Source: Jatrophihabitans sp. (GTDB taxonomy: Bacteria > Actinomycetota > Actinomycetes > Mycobacteriales > Jatrophihabitantaceae). From it: DNA of 64,000 bases. The translations under genes and the position numbers were made by a program. This document shows positions 10,375 through 19,005 of the stretch, piece after piece. Position 1 is the stretch's first letter; each line of letters opens with the position of its first letter. The notes beneath the pieces are model-generated. The model saw only the letters and a list, made by a program, of their open reading frames with translations, did no database searches and had not been told where the DNA came from. The stretch lies in assembly GCA_036399055.1 (NCBI GenBank), contig DASWNX010000020.1:1-64000 (forward strand). Direction: 5' to 3'.

Positions 10375-10391
10375 AGCCTACGACCTAGGCT
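10375..10391. promoter_or_regulatory. divergent -10 hexamers for ilvD and the PH-domain gene
   Basis: The stretch agccta-cgacc-taggct is an inverted repeat of TAGGCT. Read leftwards, TAGGCT (10380-10375) lies seven bases before the ilvD GTG at 10367. Read rightwards, TAGGCT (10386-10391) lies eight bases before the ATG at 10400. Both look like leaderless promoters with only five bases between the two -10 elements, so RNA polymerase could probably occupy only one at a time. No good -35 is visible. Confidence 0.55.
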
Positions 10392-10399
10392 GGTGAACC

Positions 10400-10786
10400 A
10401 TGACGACAGCGATGCCGCGCACTGTGATCAAGCATTCGGCCCTGGCCTATCTGATCGTGGCATTCACCGCGCTGTGCTGCACGGCGGTGGTGCAATCCCC
10501 GCCACTGGCCCTGGTCTACCTGCTGCCGCTGGCGGGAGCGCTGTACATCGCCCGAACCGCCACCGTGGTCGATGACCAGGGCCTGCACGCCCGGGCCGTG
10601 CTGGGTTCTCAGACGGTCGGCTGGCACGAGCTGGCCGGATTGCGCCTGGACCGCTCCGGAGCGGTGTACGCGGTCGACTCGGGCGGCGGCCAGCTGAAGC
10701 TGCCGTGCGTGCGCAGCACCAGGCTCGACCCCCTGATAGCGGCCGGCGCCGGCCGGATCCCCGATCCGGCGGCGGCCACCGGCTGA
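10400..10786 (+). CDS. small membrane PH-domain protein (Cfp6-like)
   Basis: A 128-residue protein with two adjacent hydrophobic segments (residues 13-34 and 35-52) followed by a short bacterial PH-type domain ([38 protein letters not shown]). This layout and the position between ilvB and an LppZ-like gene match the mycobacterial Cfp6 (Rv3004) locus as I recall it. The function of the family is unknown; it is likely a membrane protein with a cytoplasmic or external PH fold. It faces the 2-hydroxyacid dehydrogenase, with 9 bp between the stops. Confidence 0.75.
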   Translation: MTTAMPRTVIKHSALAYLIVAFTALCCTAVVQSPPLALVYLLPLAGALYIARTATVVDDQGLHARAVLGSQTVGWHELAGLRLDRSGAVYAVDSGGGQLKLPCVRSTRLDPLIAAGAGRIPDPAAATG

Positions 10787-10795
10787 CCAGCCGCC

Positions 10796-11752
10796 TCAGT
10801 ACTGGCCGCTCACCGTGTTCTGCAGCGGCTCCTGGCGCAGGTAGCGGTGCAACTGGCGCACCAGCAGCCCCGCGAACCGGTCGCCGAAACCGAGCACGGA
10901 GCCGGCGACGTGCGGAGTCAGCAGCAGGTTCGGCGCCGTCCACAGCGGATGGTCTGAAGGCAACGGCTCGGGGTCGACGACGTCGATGGCGGCCCGCAGC
11001 CGGCCTGAGGTCAACTCCGCCAGCAAAGCGGCGGTGTCCACGACCGGCCCGCGGGCGGCGTTGACCAGGATCGCGCCGTCGGGCATCGCGGCCAGGAACT
11101 CGGCGTCGACCATGCCGACCGTCTCGGTGGTCTTGGGCACGATCAGCACCACCGCGTCGGCCTCGGGCAGCAGATCGGGCAACTCGGCGACCGAGTGCAC
11201 CCCCTCGCGCGCCGTCCGGGCGACGAACACCGGGCTTGCGTCGCAGGCGGTGATCCGGCGGGCAAGTTGCTGGCCGACATCGCCCGCGCCGATGATCAGC
11301 ACCCGCTTGCCGGCCAGCTCGTCGGTCATCGAGTAGTCCCAGCGGCGTTGCTGGCGAGCCCGCTCGAACCGGGGGAATTCCCGCAACAGCGACAGCAACG
11401 CCGTCAGCGCCCATTCAGCGGTGGACGAACCGTGCACACCGCGGGCGTCACAGAGCTCGACGCCGTCGGGCACGACCTGCAGCAGGACATCGACCCCCGC
11501 CGTCTGAGCCTGGATCACCTGCAGCTCAGGCATCGCCTGCACAGCTGTCCGGTAGACAGCCGGGTCCCCCCTCAGGAAGTCCGGAACCCAGAATCGAACG
11601 CCGGACAGCTGCTCCGACGGCGTGCTGGCCGGGTCATGGATCACCGCGCCGGCGAGCATCTCGATCAGCTCAGGCTCGGGCTCTTCTTGCCGCCGGGCCA
11701 GAGCCATGGCGCGATCCCGGACAGCGGTGGAGGGCAAGCACATTCGTCTCAC
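10796..11752 (-). CDS. D-isomer-specific 2-hydroxyacid dehydrogenase
   Basis: A 318-residue NAD(P)-dependent dehydrogenase. The nucleotide-binding motif is VLIIGAGDVGQQLARRI (about 149-165). Catalytic residues of the family are seen as Arg in LVNAARGPVVDT, Glu in DVVDPEPLPSDHPLW and His in LLTPHVAGS. It is shorter than SerA and lacks an ACT domain, so it is not a feedback-regulated phosphoglycerate dehydrogenase; the substrate is unknown (glyoxylate or hydroxypyruvate reductase-like is possible). The GTG start at 11752 has TAGTTT (11759-11764) six bases upstream, again leaderless-like. Confidence 0.88.
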   Translation of the reverse strand: MRRMCLPSTAVRDRAMALARRQEEPEPELIEMLAGAVIHDPASTPSEQLSGVRFWVPDFLRGDPAVYRTAVQAMPELQVIQAQTAGVDVLLQVVPDGVELCDARGVHGSSTAEWALTALLSLLREFPRFERARQQRRWDYSMTDELAGKRVLIIGAGDVGQQLARRITACDASPVFVARTAREGVHSVAELPDLLPEADAVVLIVPKTTETVGMVDAEFLAAMPDGAILVNAARGPVVDTAALLAELTSGRLRAAIDVVDPEPLPSDHPLWTAPNLLLTPHVAGSVLGFGDRFAGLLVRQLHRYLRQEPLQNTVSGQY

Positions 11753-11831
11753 GCCACCAAACTAGCCTGCGTCCGCTCCGAGCTGAGCGCCCAATGCCCG
11801 CAGTCGCCGCCGGAGCAGGCAGACTGGACCG

Positions 11832-13097
11832 GTGTCGCCCACAGTCCCCACCCGTTCAGCGGTGCTGACCCGTTCAGCGGTCGCCGCCGCTGTTCTCGCG
11901 CTGACCCTCACCACCGGCTGCGGCCGCAGTGCGGCCAGCAGCGAACCGACGTGGGTGCCACAGCTGAATTACTCGGGCGGCAACGACCCGAGACCGCAAT
12001 TGCCCGCGCCGCCCGCGCTGCCCGCCCCGTCGCAGTCCGACAGCCAATCCGGTCCCAGCCCAACGCCAGGGGCGCCACGGCCGTCGCCCTCGACCACTGC
12101 GCCGGCGACCGACCCCAGCGTGGTGGCGAGCAAGCTGAATCAGCCGACCGGCCTGGTGGTGCTGCCCGACGGCACCGCGCTGGTGGCCGAACGCACCACC
12201 GGGCGGATCTATCGGGTCCAGCCGGTGGCCGGCCGGCCGGTCACCCTGATCCAGCGGTTGGCCGGGGTGGACGGCAGCGGCGACGGCGGGCTGCTGGACC
12301 TGGCGATCTCGCCGACCTTTGAACAGGACGGCCTGATCTATGCCTACCTGAGCACCGCCACCGACAACCGGGTCGTGCACTTCTCCCCCGGATCGCAACC
12401 CTCGGTGATCCTGGCCGGCATCCCGAAGGGCCGGACCGGCAACGCCGGCCGGATCGCCTTCGACGCCACCGGCGCCCTGCTCACCGGAACAGGCGACGCA
12501 GGCCGGCCCGCGCTGGCGGCCTCGGCCACCAGCTTGGCCGGAAAGATCCTGCGCACCAGCGACATCGGCCGGCCGCTGCCCGACAACCCCGCACCCGGCT
12601 CGCCGATCTTCGCTCGGGGGCTGCGCAGCGTCGACGGCCTGTGCGTCGACCCGCGATCGGGCCTGCGGATCGCGATCTCGGCCGCGACGCCCGCCGCATC
12701 CGGCGCCGCGGCCTCACCTGACGAGGTGAACGTCATCAAGGCCGGCGCCGATTACGGCTGGCCTCGGAACGGGCCCGCCTCGGTGGCCCCGATCAAGACG
12801 CTGCCAGCGGCCAGCGCCGGTGGCGGCGGCTGCGCGCTGGCGGCCAACCGGCTGGTGGTGGCCACCTCGACCGGCAAGTCCCTCGCGATCAGCGAGGTGA
12901 GCCGGAGCGGCAGCGCGGGGGCCTTCAACAGCAGCCTGCGGGACAAGTACGGCCGGCTGGCCGGGGTGGTGGCCGGATCTGACGGGGCGCTGTGGCTGAC
13001 CACCCGTAACCGAGACGGCCGCGGCAAGCCGATCGCCGAGGATGACCGGGTCATCCGGATCTCGCCGGCGGACGGCGAGGCCAGCCCGATCATCTGA
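11832..13097 (+). CDS. PQQ-type sugar (sorbosone/glucose) dehydrogenase-like lipoprotein (LppZ-like)
   Basis: The 421-residue protein has a lipoprotein signal peptide ending in the lipobox LTTGC (Cys at about 30). A proline-rich linker to about residue 95 precedes a six-bladed beta-propeller of the glucose/sorbosone dehydrogenase family: LNQPTGLVVLPDGTALVAER, GGLLDLAISPTFEQDGLIYAYLS, ILAGIPKGRTGNAGRIAFD, EVNVIKAGADYGWP. Position after the Cfp6-like gene matches mycobacterial lppZ. Family members usually bind PQQ or act as non-enzymatic propellers; which applies here is not decided. CAGACT lies six bases before the GTG start. It is convergent with the B3/B4-domain gene, with only 3 bp between stops. 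Confidence 0.85.
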   Translation: MSPTVPTRSAVLTRSAVAAAVLALTLTTGCGRSAASSEPTWVPQLNYSGGNDPRPQLPAPPALPAPSQSDSQSGPSPTPGAPRPSPSTTAPATDPSVVASKLNQPTGLVVLPDGTALVAERTTGRIYRVQPVAGRPVTLIQRLAGVDGSGDGGLLDLAISPTFEQDGLIYAYLSTATDNRVVHFSPGSQPSVILAGIPKGRTGNAGRIAFDATGALLTGTGDAGRPALAASATSLAGKILRTSDIGRPLPDNPAPGSPIFARGLRSVDGLCVDPRSGLRIAISAATPAASGAAASPDEVNVIKAGADYGWPRNGPASVAPIKTLPAASAGGGGCALAANRLVVATSTGKSLAISEVSRSGSAGAFNSSLRDKYGRLAGVVAGSDGALWLTTRNRDGRGKPIAEDDRVIRISPADGEASPII

Positions 13098-13100
13098 GAC

Positions 13101-13817
13101 TCAGTCGAGGCTGACACCAGGATGATCGGCGTCCAGGGTGCACGCCGAGACCGAGTCGGCGTGCCCGGCGATCAACTCAGCAAGCGACTGCTGGGCTGAC
13201 TGCAGGACATCGTCAGGGACCGCCTCGGCCGAGATTCGCTCGATGACGAACACCACGTCGCTGGAAGCGTCATCGACCTTGGTCTGGTCGCAGTCACGAT
13301 GATTCCAGTGCCGGGTGAGCACCTGCGAGCCCAAGGCGTAGACGACTTCTCCCGGCCGAGGCTCCTCCACCACCTCGGGCTCGCCCAGCGGTGTGAAGCT
13401 GTCGCCGGCGACGGCGGTCCGGATCATCACCTCGCCGCTCAGCCGGCTCAGGTCGAACGCGCCGGCCGGCGTCCCGAAGCGGGTGGAGACGTAGTTGTAC
13501 GCGTCGACCGCGCCGTTGATCCGGGGCAGGACACCTGACTTGGCCATCCTGCGGCTGAGGGCGTCGACGCTGGAGCGGAACCGCCGTGGGTTCGTCCCGA
13601 ACTTGCGATAGGCCTCATGCCAGGACAGGATCTGCTGATCCTGCTCGCCGAACGGCGACCACGTGCCAGCTGCCAGGTCGTGTTCCAGACCGCTCAACGC
13701 CGCCTCGGACTCGGGCCACACCTTCTCGTTGCGCAGCCCCCGCGCGGTCACCAGCCTGACCTGGGCCTCGGGAAAACTCGTGCTGACATCGCGGCTGAGA
13801 GTGAAGGTCACGGGCAC
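13101..13817 (-). CDS. B3/B4 tRNA-binding domain protein
   Basis: The 238-residue protein matches the stand-alone B3/B4 family, related to the editing-site region of phenylalanyl-tRNA synthetase beta. Support comes from SWHEAYRKFGTNPRRFRSSVDALSRRM (117 or so), INGAVDAYNYVSTRFGTPAGAFDLSRLSG, GEVVYALGSQVLTRHWNHRDCDQTK and SDVVFVIERISAE. Members are thought to act on mischarged tRNA or related substrates, but evidence is limited. GTG start. It lies 28 bp downstream of the fatty acid desaturase gene in the same direction. Confidence 0.8.
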   Translation of the reverse strand: MPVTFTLSRDVSTSFPEAQVRLVTARGLRNEKVWPESEAALSGLEHDLAAGTWSPFGEQDQQILSWHEAYRKFGTNPRRFRSSVDALSRRMAKSGVLPRINGAVDAYNYVSTRFGTPAGAFDLSRLSGEVMIRTAVAGDSFTPLGEPEVVEEPRPGEVVYALGSQVLTRHWNHRDCDQTKVDDASSDVVFVIERISAEAVPDDVLQSAQQSLAELIAGHADSVSACTLDADHPGVSLD

Positions 13818-13845
13818 CCGATCATGCTAGGTCATCGTCGAAGGC

Positions 13846-14835
13846 CTACGGCTTCGCCATCCCGCTCCTGGGCGTCTCCAGCAGACGCGTGCGATAGCGC
13901 AGGCGGCGCGCGTAGCCATCGGGGTCATGCTGGACCAACGCCTCGTGCAGCTTGCGCAACGCGTGGTGCGGAACGCCCGGCCACATGTGGTGAACAGTGT
14001 GGTAGCCGTCGTTGTGCGGGTGCACTATCAGCCGTTGCCAAGCGCCCAGGTTGGAGATGGTGGCGTCGAACACGGTGTCGGTTCCGGAATAGACGTGCTC
14101 GGAGGCCTCACCGATCAACCTGACCACCGGCAGGATCACGACGAAGCTCACCAGCCAGATCAATGACCCGACCAACGCCCCTGGCAGGCCGAAGACCAGC
14201 GCCGTGGGCGCCACCGCGACCACGGTCCACAGCAGCGGAAGCAGAAGGTAGGCAGGGCTGGTGCCGAGCGAGCGGATCCAGCCCTTCTGGTAGCTGGGCA
14301 GTCGCTTGAGCAGGTCCATGGCGATGACCCGCCGCGAGTGCACCCGCAGCTCTTCCAGGCCCAACTCGATGTAGCGCTGCCGGTCGGGGTCCAGAGCCGT
14401 GCCGAACCGGCCGTGGTGCAGAAGGTGGCTGGCGCGGTAGTCGCTGATCAGCGCTCCGGTGGGCATTCCGGCGAGGATGAAGGCCAGCACGTCGTTCCAT
14501 CGCCGGTGTGAGCGGCTCCAGTTGAAATGCGAGCTCTCGTGCACAAGGCACTCCAGGGCGCGCAGCTGCCGCGCGATGGCGACCACCGCGACGGCTGAGG
14601 CGAGCACCCCGAGGATCATCGGGCCGTCCAACACCGCCCAGGTGGCCCCTGCGACCAGCAGCCACGCCACGACATGATCCACCGCCGCGAGCGCGAGGGT
14701 CAGCCCGCAGCGCGTCCGGTGCGCGTCGGCGATGATCGAGCGCATGTCCTTGGGAGGCGAGTAACCCCGGCGGTAGGCAAGAAAAGTCGTCTCCGGGCGG
14801 TCACGATCGACCACCTCGTCCTGCAACGGAAGCAT
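13846..14835 (-). CDS. membrane fatty acid desaturase-like protein
   Basis: The 329-residue integral membrane protein carries the histidine boxes of the acyl-lipid desaturase/hydroxylase superfamily: LVHESSHFNWSRSHRRWND, LLHHGR and DGYHTVHHMWPGVPHHAL, which bind the diiron centre. Hydrophobic segments lie near residues 48-90 and 180-230. It should use O2 and an electron donor to introduce a double bond or hydroxyl into a lipid or other substrate. AAGGA seven bases before the ATG is a good ribosome site. It lies between the conserved block and the ATP-grasp operon; whether it belongs to that pathway or is a house lipid enzyme is open. Confidence 0.87.
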   Translation of the reverse strand: MLPLQDEVVDRDRPETTFLAYRRGYSPPKDMRSIIADAHRTRCGLTLALAAVDHVVAWLLVAGATWAVLDGPMILGVLASAVAVVAIARQLRALECLVHESSHFNWSRSHRRWNDVLAFILAGMPTGALISDYRASHLLHHGRFGTALDPDRQRYIELGLEELRVHSRRVIAMDLLKRLPSYQKGWIRSLGTSPAYLLLPLLWTVVAVAPTALVFGLPGALVGSLIWLVSFVVILPVVRLIGEASEHVYSGTDTVFDATISNLGAWQRLIVHPHNDGYHTVHHMWPGVPHHALRKLHEALVQHDPDGYARRLRYRTRLLETPRSGMAKP

Positions 14836-14898
14836 GTCTCATTCCTTGTACTCGCGATAAATGGGGGATCCGGCTTGGAAGAGCCTTTGTGTATGAGA

Positions 14899-14928
14899 AA
14901 GATACAATCATATTAATTTACTGTCCAA
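14899..14928 (-). promoter_or_regulatory. candidate desaturase promoter
   Basis: On the minus strand TTGGAC (14928-14923), an 18-base AT-rich spacer and TATCTT (14904-14899) lie about 65 bases upstream of the desaturase ATG. The match is fair; the local AT-richness makes chance matches more likely. Confidence 0.4.
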
Positions 14929-15060
14929 GTAATAGACACAGAAAACGTCGCACATTAGGGCCTTTTATACGGCACCTTCCCTTTATGTCCGACTCGTCGG
15001 CCTGTCGACAGCCCGAGGGCGGACGTCTGGTGGACCAGTACCGCCGGTGAGGCCGCTGCG

Positions 15061-15145
15061 CCGACTGGCCGACTGGCCGACTGACGACTGGCCGACTGAC
15101 GACTGGCCGACTGGCCGACTGGCCGACTGGCCGACTGGCCGAGGC
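15061..15145. repeat. simple repeat of 8-bp ctggccga units with 11-bp variants
   Basis: About nine copies of gactggcc or gactgacgactggcc follow each other without interruption. The array is non-coding and lies about 100 bp beyond the stop of the last ATP-grasp operon gene. It is probably a slippage-prone minisatellite. Confidence 0.85.
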
Positions 15146-15248
15146 TCGCGTGCTCATCGAACATGCGACGGCGCCGCTGATCGGCAGCGGCTCGCCGCTG
15201 GCCTCTTGTGACGCCTGCGGTGAGCCGCCACGGACCGGTGCGGCCCCG

Positions 15249-16532
15249 TCAGTCGAACGGGCGCAACTTGACGTTCAGCTCCGCCTCGCACTCCAGCGCG
15301 GTCTCAACGATCGCCGCGGGGTGAGTCGCCGGGTCGTAGCGACCGCGAACCGCGAGCAGGCCGATCGGCTCGAAGCCCAGCGGCGCGGCCCAGACGTGGT
15401 CACCGCGACCGTTGATCGCGTAGTACTCCCGGAAGTTGGGATGCCGCAAGGCGTAACCGGCCGAGTTCTCCTCGATGACACCGGTGCGATAGATGAATCG
15501 GATGCACGTCGCGACCCTGCCAGGATGCCGGGCGCCGGCCATCTCCATCGCTTCTTCGGTGTCACCGAACGCTGCGGTCAAGAAGATGGCCACCAGGTCG
15601 ACCGCGTGGACGTCCCGGATGTTGCGGTAGACGTGACCGCCGCTGATCCGGGTGCTGAACTCGACGAACCGGAAGGCCCCGTCGGCGCCGCGGCGTAGTT
15701 CGGCGTTGACCAGCGCGGTCTGCAGATCCAGCGTCTGCACCAGCCTCTGCATGAGGCCGTCGACGTTGGCTTCTGCCTCAGCGTCACCGAAGGGCATGAC
15801 GTAGAGGTCTTCCTCGAAACACGGAGGATTCGGAAAGCTCTTGGTGTTGATGCCGGCCAGCACGAACTTGCCGTCGATGACGGCGCCGTCCACGGTGATC
15901 TCGTCTCCGGGCAGGTACTCCTCGATCAGTGCCCAGGTCTCGGGGAAGCCGTTGTCGTAGAAGTGCTCGGCTCCGGTGTGGGCGATGCCGCGGATCTCAT
16001 CGAGCAGTTCCCGGGCGCGCTTGGGATCATCGACCAGTTCGACGTTCGAGCTTCCCGCGCCGCGGGTCGGCTTGACCACGAAGGGCGTGCCGACCTGCGC
16101 CATCGCCGCGTCGATGTCGCTGTAGTCACCGATCCTGATGGACAACGGCGTCGGCAACCGGTGTGCCAGCAGGTGCGCTCGCTGCAGTGACTTGTCCCGT
16201 GCGATCCGGTCGGCTTCTGGCCTGCTCCAGGTGACACCGTGGCGAGCATTGGCCTGCCCCACCGACACGATGTCCATCTCATAGAACGTGACAGCGAACG
16301 GCGCCCCGGTCTTCTTCAGGGCGATCAGGATCTCTTCGGTCAGCTCGTCTGCCGACGCGCCCGGCGCCAGGATTCGCACCGAGGCGTAGCGCGGGTCGTC
16401 AAGGGTTGACTTCTCATCGGTCAGCAGGTGAATCGCCAAGCCGGCCTGGAACATCGCCTCGATGTGGTCATTGCGGATCAACAGGTAGTTGCGCAGGACC
16501 AGGACCACCGGGCGGTTGAGATAAGACTTCAC
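15249..16532 (-). CDS. ATP-grasp ligase, last gene of putative biosynthetic operon
   Basis: About 427 residues. Residues 110-310 form an ATP-grasp domain: FVVKPTRGAGSSN (151-163), ALIEEYLPGDEITVDG, and the Mg-binding ALVNAELRR and RFVEFSTRISGGH (289-301). The family couples ATP hydrolysis to amide or ester formation through an acyl-phosphate, as in L-amino-acid ligases. The C-terminal 110 residues look like an LAL C-terminal region. The GTG at 16532 overlaps the MFS stop (GTGA) and has GGAG nine bases upstream; an in-frame ATG at 16547 is possible. The substrate is unknown. With the second ATP-grasp gene it could assemble a di- or tripeptide. Confidence 0.85.
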   Translation of the reverse strand: MKSYLNRPVVLVLRNYLLIRNDHIEAMFQAGLAIHLLTDEKSTLDDPRYASVRILAPGASADELTEEILIALKKTGAPFAVTFYEMDIVSVGQANARHGVTWSRPEADRIARDKSLQRAHLLAHRLPTPLSIRIGDYSDIDAAMAQVGTPFVVKPTRGAGSSNVELVDDPKRARELLDEIRGIAHTGAEHFYDNGFPETWALIEEYLPGDEITVDGAVIDGKFVLAGINTKSFPNPPCFEEDLYVMPFGDAEAEANVDGLMQRLVQTLDLQTALVNAELRRGADGAFRFVEFSTRISGGHVYRNIRDVHAVDLVAIFLTAAFGDTEEAMEMAGARHPGRVATCIRFIYRTGVIEENSAGYALRHPNFREYYAINGRGDHVWAAPLGFEPIGLLAVRGRYDPATHPAAIVETALECEAELNVKLRPFD

Positions 16533-17773
16533 TGCGAGATTCTCCATACTGCGTAGAGGCCGACTGCGAGGGCGCAGGTGAGGACGGATGTGCCCAACCA
16601 GAGGGCGTCGTGTGAGTGAGCGAAGACGCTCATGCCGATGGCCGGCCCGAGCGAGAAACCGAGGCTCTGCGCGGTGGCGAGCAGGCCTTGGTATCGGGCC
16701 TCGGTGCCAGGGGGAGACAGCTCGGCGACGGCGGCATTGGCCACGGGGGCAAAGGCCATCTCCCCGACTGTGAAGGCGATGAACGCCACGATGATGACGG
16801 CTGCCAGCGTCACCATGGCGGCCACCACCAGGCCCGCCGTCATCAACAGGACGCCGCCGAGGATAGGCAGCACCCACGGCAACCGCCGAGTCACCGAGCT
16901 GATCGGCAGCTCGAACACGATCACCAGGAGTCCGTTCAGGGCCAGCAGCGCGCCGTAGAAGGCCGTGGAGTGGCCGTGGCTGACCAGCTGAAGCGGCAGT
17001 GTGGACTGATACTGCGCGTACACCGCCGCGACTCCGAACAGCAGCAGGCACAGCGTCCACGGCGGCAAGTGCCTCGCCGAGGACGGCGCGGGCGGCAGCG
17101 TGGCCAGCGGCTCCTCGGTGGCGGCCTCCTGCTCGCCCGTCTCCTCCAGGGCAGCGGCCAGCTCTGACTCAGGTCGCGCATGCCGCAGGCCGAGGAAGAT
17201 GAACAGGGCGCAAGCGGCGTACGCGATCGCTTCCACGATGAACAAGATGGTGTAGGACCGAGTCGCGATGACACCGGCGATGAGCGCTCCGAGAGCGGAG
17301 CCGACGTTGAGGGCAAGGCGGAAGAAGGCGAATGTAGGCACCCGGTCCGCTGGCTCGGTGTTGACGATGAGCAGGGCAGAGGCCGCCGGTGTGTAGGCCT
17401 GGGTGCACAAGGACACCGCGCACACGGCCACCACGATCAGCGCTCGGGTCGGTGAGACGACCAGCATCGCCACTGCGGCAGCCGATGCCAGCATCGACAG
17501 CACCAGGGTGGCGCGGTGGCCGATGTGATCGGCGAGCCAGCCGCCCGCGAGTGAACCCACCATGCCGGCGACGCCGATGGCGACCAGCACCGCTGGAAGC
17601 GTCTCGGTGGCGAATCCGCGGTCGGTGAGAAAGAGCGTGGCGAAGGTGGCGAAGAAGGAGCCCGTCCGGCTGATGAAGATGCCGAAGATGAGGATCCGCA
17701 CCGGCCTGGGAGTGTGCAGCACCACCTGTAACACCGAGCGAGGTACTTGCTCGCTGCTCGTGACAGAGGTCAT
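16529..17773 (-). CDS. MFS exporter in the ATP-grasp operon
   Basis: A 414-residue protein with 12 predicted hydrophobic segments, the cytoplasmic motif GGWLADHIGHRATL after helix 2, a hydrophilic central loop (HARPESELAAALEETGEQEA, about 200-225), and a second half ending LYAVWRISQ. It belongs to drug-efflux type MFS proteins. It is translationally coupled to both neighbours (ATGA at 17770-17773, GTGA at 16529-16532), so it likely exports the pathway product and may provide self-resistance. Confidence 0.88.
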   Translation of the reverse strand: MTSVTSSEQVPRSVLQVVLHTPRPVRILIFGIFISRTGSFFATFATLFLTDRGFATETLPAVLVAIGVAGMVGSLAGGWLADHIGHRATLVLSMLASAAAVAMLVVSPTRALIVVAVCAVSLCTQAYTPAASALLIVNTEPADRVPTFAFFRLALNVGSALGALIAGVIATRSYTILFIVEAIAYAACALFIFLGLRHARPESELAAALEETGEQEAATEEPLATLPPAPSSARHLPPWTLCLLLFGVAAVYAQYQSTLPLQLVSHGHSTAFYGALLALNGLLVIVFELPISSVTRRLPWVLPILGGVLLMTAGLVVAAMVTLAAVIIVAFIAFTVGEMAFAPVANAAVAELSPPGTEARYQGLLATAQSLGFSLGPAIGMSVFAHSHDALWLGTSVLTCALAVGLYAVWRISQ

Positions 17774-19005
17774 ACGGGCGGCTCACTCTGCAGGGGGGTC
17801 GACTCGACGATGACCTCGTCAGTGGCCTTGTCCAACGCCTGCAGGCAGAGTTCGCGGGTGTCGCCATGGCACACCAGCGCGGCCATTCGAGACATGTACC
17901 CGCGTGGCGGCAGCAACAGCTCCTCGTCCGGCTCGCACAGCGGGAGGAAGCTGTCCAGGCCTGCGAGGTCGCTGATCGGGCTGCCCAGACTGATCGAGTG
18001 CAGCCGCAGGTCATGGGCGGGGTAGAGGAAACGGACCGCGGCGGCGCCCTTGTCGGCGCGGCTCACATCCGGGGCCAGGCCAAGGGCCAGATCAGCCGCG
18101 GCGCCGGCCAGGTCCACGCCGTGGGCGAGCAGTCCGAGATAGGGGATGAGGTCGCCACCGAGCCGCGCGTTCAGCTCGATGATCCGCGCGCCTCGAGAAC
18201 TCAGCCGCAACTCCGTGTGGGTGACCACGTTGTTCAGCCCCGCGACGTCATGCGCGCGCTGGATGAGCTCGATGGCCTCAGCAGAAAGCTCCAGCTCCGA
18301 CCGCGGCGGGACGATGTGGCCGATCTCCTCAAAATAAGGGTCTAGGCCAGTCTCCTTCTCGGCCACCACCAGCGGTGTCACGACACCGTCATAGGTCACC
18401 GAGTCCACGCTCAGTTCCGGTCCGTCGATGTACTCCTCGATCAGGACGCCGTCGTAGCGTGAGCGCACCGTGCCGACCCGGGCCGACACGGCGTTCTCGA
18501 AAGCGGATTCGACCTGGTCGTGGCTGGTCACCATCCGGACCCCGGCGCTGCCGCCCAGGGCACGCGGCTTGAAGACGACAGGCAGGCCGATCTCGGCGAC
18601 GATGCCGCGGGCCTGCTCGACCGTGTCGGCGACACCGAACCCGATCGCGCCGACGTCGTTGCGCTGGAGCAGCGCGCGCAGCTCGCTCTTGTCCTTGACA
18701 GCCCGCACGGCCGCGACCGAGGGCCCGGGCACGTGGAGCAGCTCGGTCAACTGGGCCGACAGTTCGACGTAGCGCTCGTCGTAGGTGAGCACCCCGTCCA
18801 CGGCGCTGGTCCCGAGCCGCTCGATGACGGCAGGAAAGTCGTCGAGGTCGACGACGACCGAGTCGACGCAGTACGGCGCCTCCCAGGTCGGCGCCGATTT
18901 GTTCACCAGCACGATGTCGGCCCTTTGCGACACCGAGCGCAGCGCGTATTCGCGAAAGGCCGCTTCTCCACTGCCGATGAGCAACAGCCGCTTACGGGAA
19001 CTCAT
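17770..19005 (-). CDS. ATP-grasp ligase (L-amino-acid ligase-like)
   Basis: A 411-residue protein with a pre-ATP-grasp Rossmann-like half (MSSRKRLLLIGSGEAAFREY, residues 1-100) and an ATP-grasp domain at 105-310: PVVFKPRALGGSAGV (142-156), LIEEYIDGPELSVDSV (188-203), THTELRL and the metal-binding IIELNARLGGD (275-285). An LAL-type C-terminal domain follows. This layout is that of BacD-type dipeptide ligases and carnosine-synthase-like enzymes. It starts at an ATGA overlap with the cupin gene. Substrates cannot be inferred. Confidence 0.88.
   Translation of the reverse strand: MSSRKRLLLIGSGEAAFREYALRSVSQRADIVLVNKSAPTWEAPYCVDSVVVDLDDFPAVIERLGTSAVDGVLTYDERYVELSAQLTELLHVPGPSVAAVRAVKDKSELRALLQRNDVGAIGFGVADTVEQARGIVAEIGLPVVFKPRALGGSAGVRMVTSHDQVESAFENAVSARVGTVRSRYDGVLIEEYIDGPELSVDSVTYDGVVTPLVVAEKETGLDPYFEEIGHIVPPRSELELSAEAIELIQRAHDVAGLNNVVTHTELRLSSRGARIIELNARLGGDLIPYLGLLAHGVDLAGAAADLALGLAPDVSRADKGAAAVRFLYPAHDLRLHSISLGSPISDLAGLDSFLPLCEPDEELLLPPRGYMSRMAALVCHGDTRELCLQALDKATDEVIVESTPLQSEPPV

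Larger units (their letters stand above)
14836..15248. other. AT-richer gap with promoter and simple repeats
   Basis: This 413-bp non-coding stretch starts with unusually AT-rich sequence for this genome (about 14880-14990, including catattaatttac), where the desaturase promoter lies. It then has a cgactggc-type simple repeat (15061-15145). I see no gene. It may mark the left edge of inserted DNA. Confidence 0.6.

Noticed and set aside
14955-15164. Small frames with SASRPVGQSASRP repeats
   Set aside because: They only translate the 8-bp simple repeat and have no ribosome site or homology that I can see.
15249-17060. A 603-residue version of the first ATP-grasp protein
   Set aside because: The extra N-terminus lies inside the MFS gene in another frame; the start is at 16532 or 16547.
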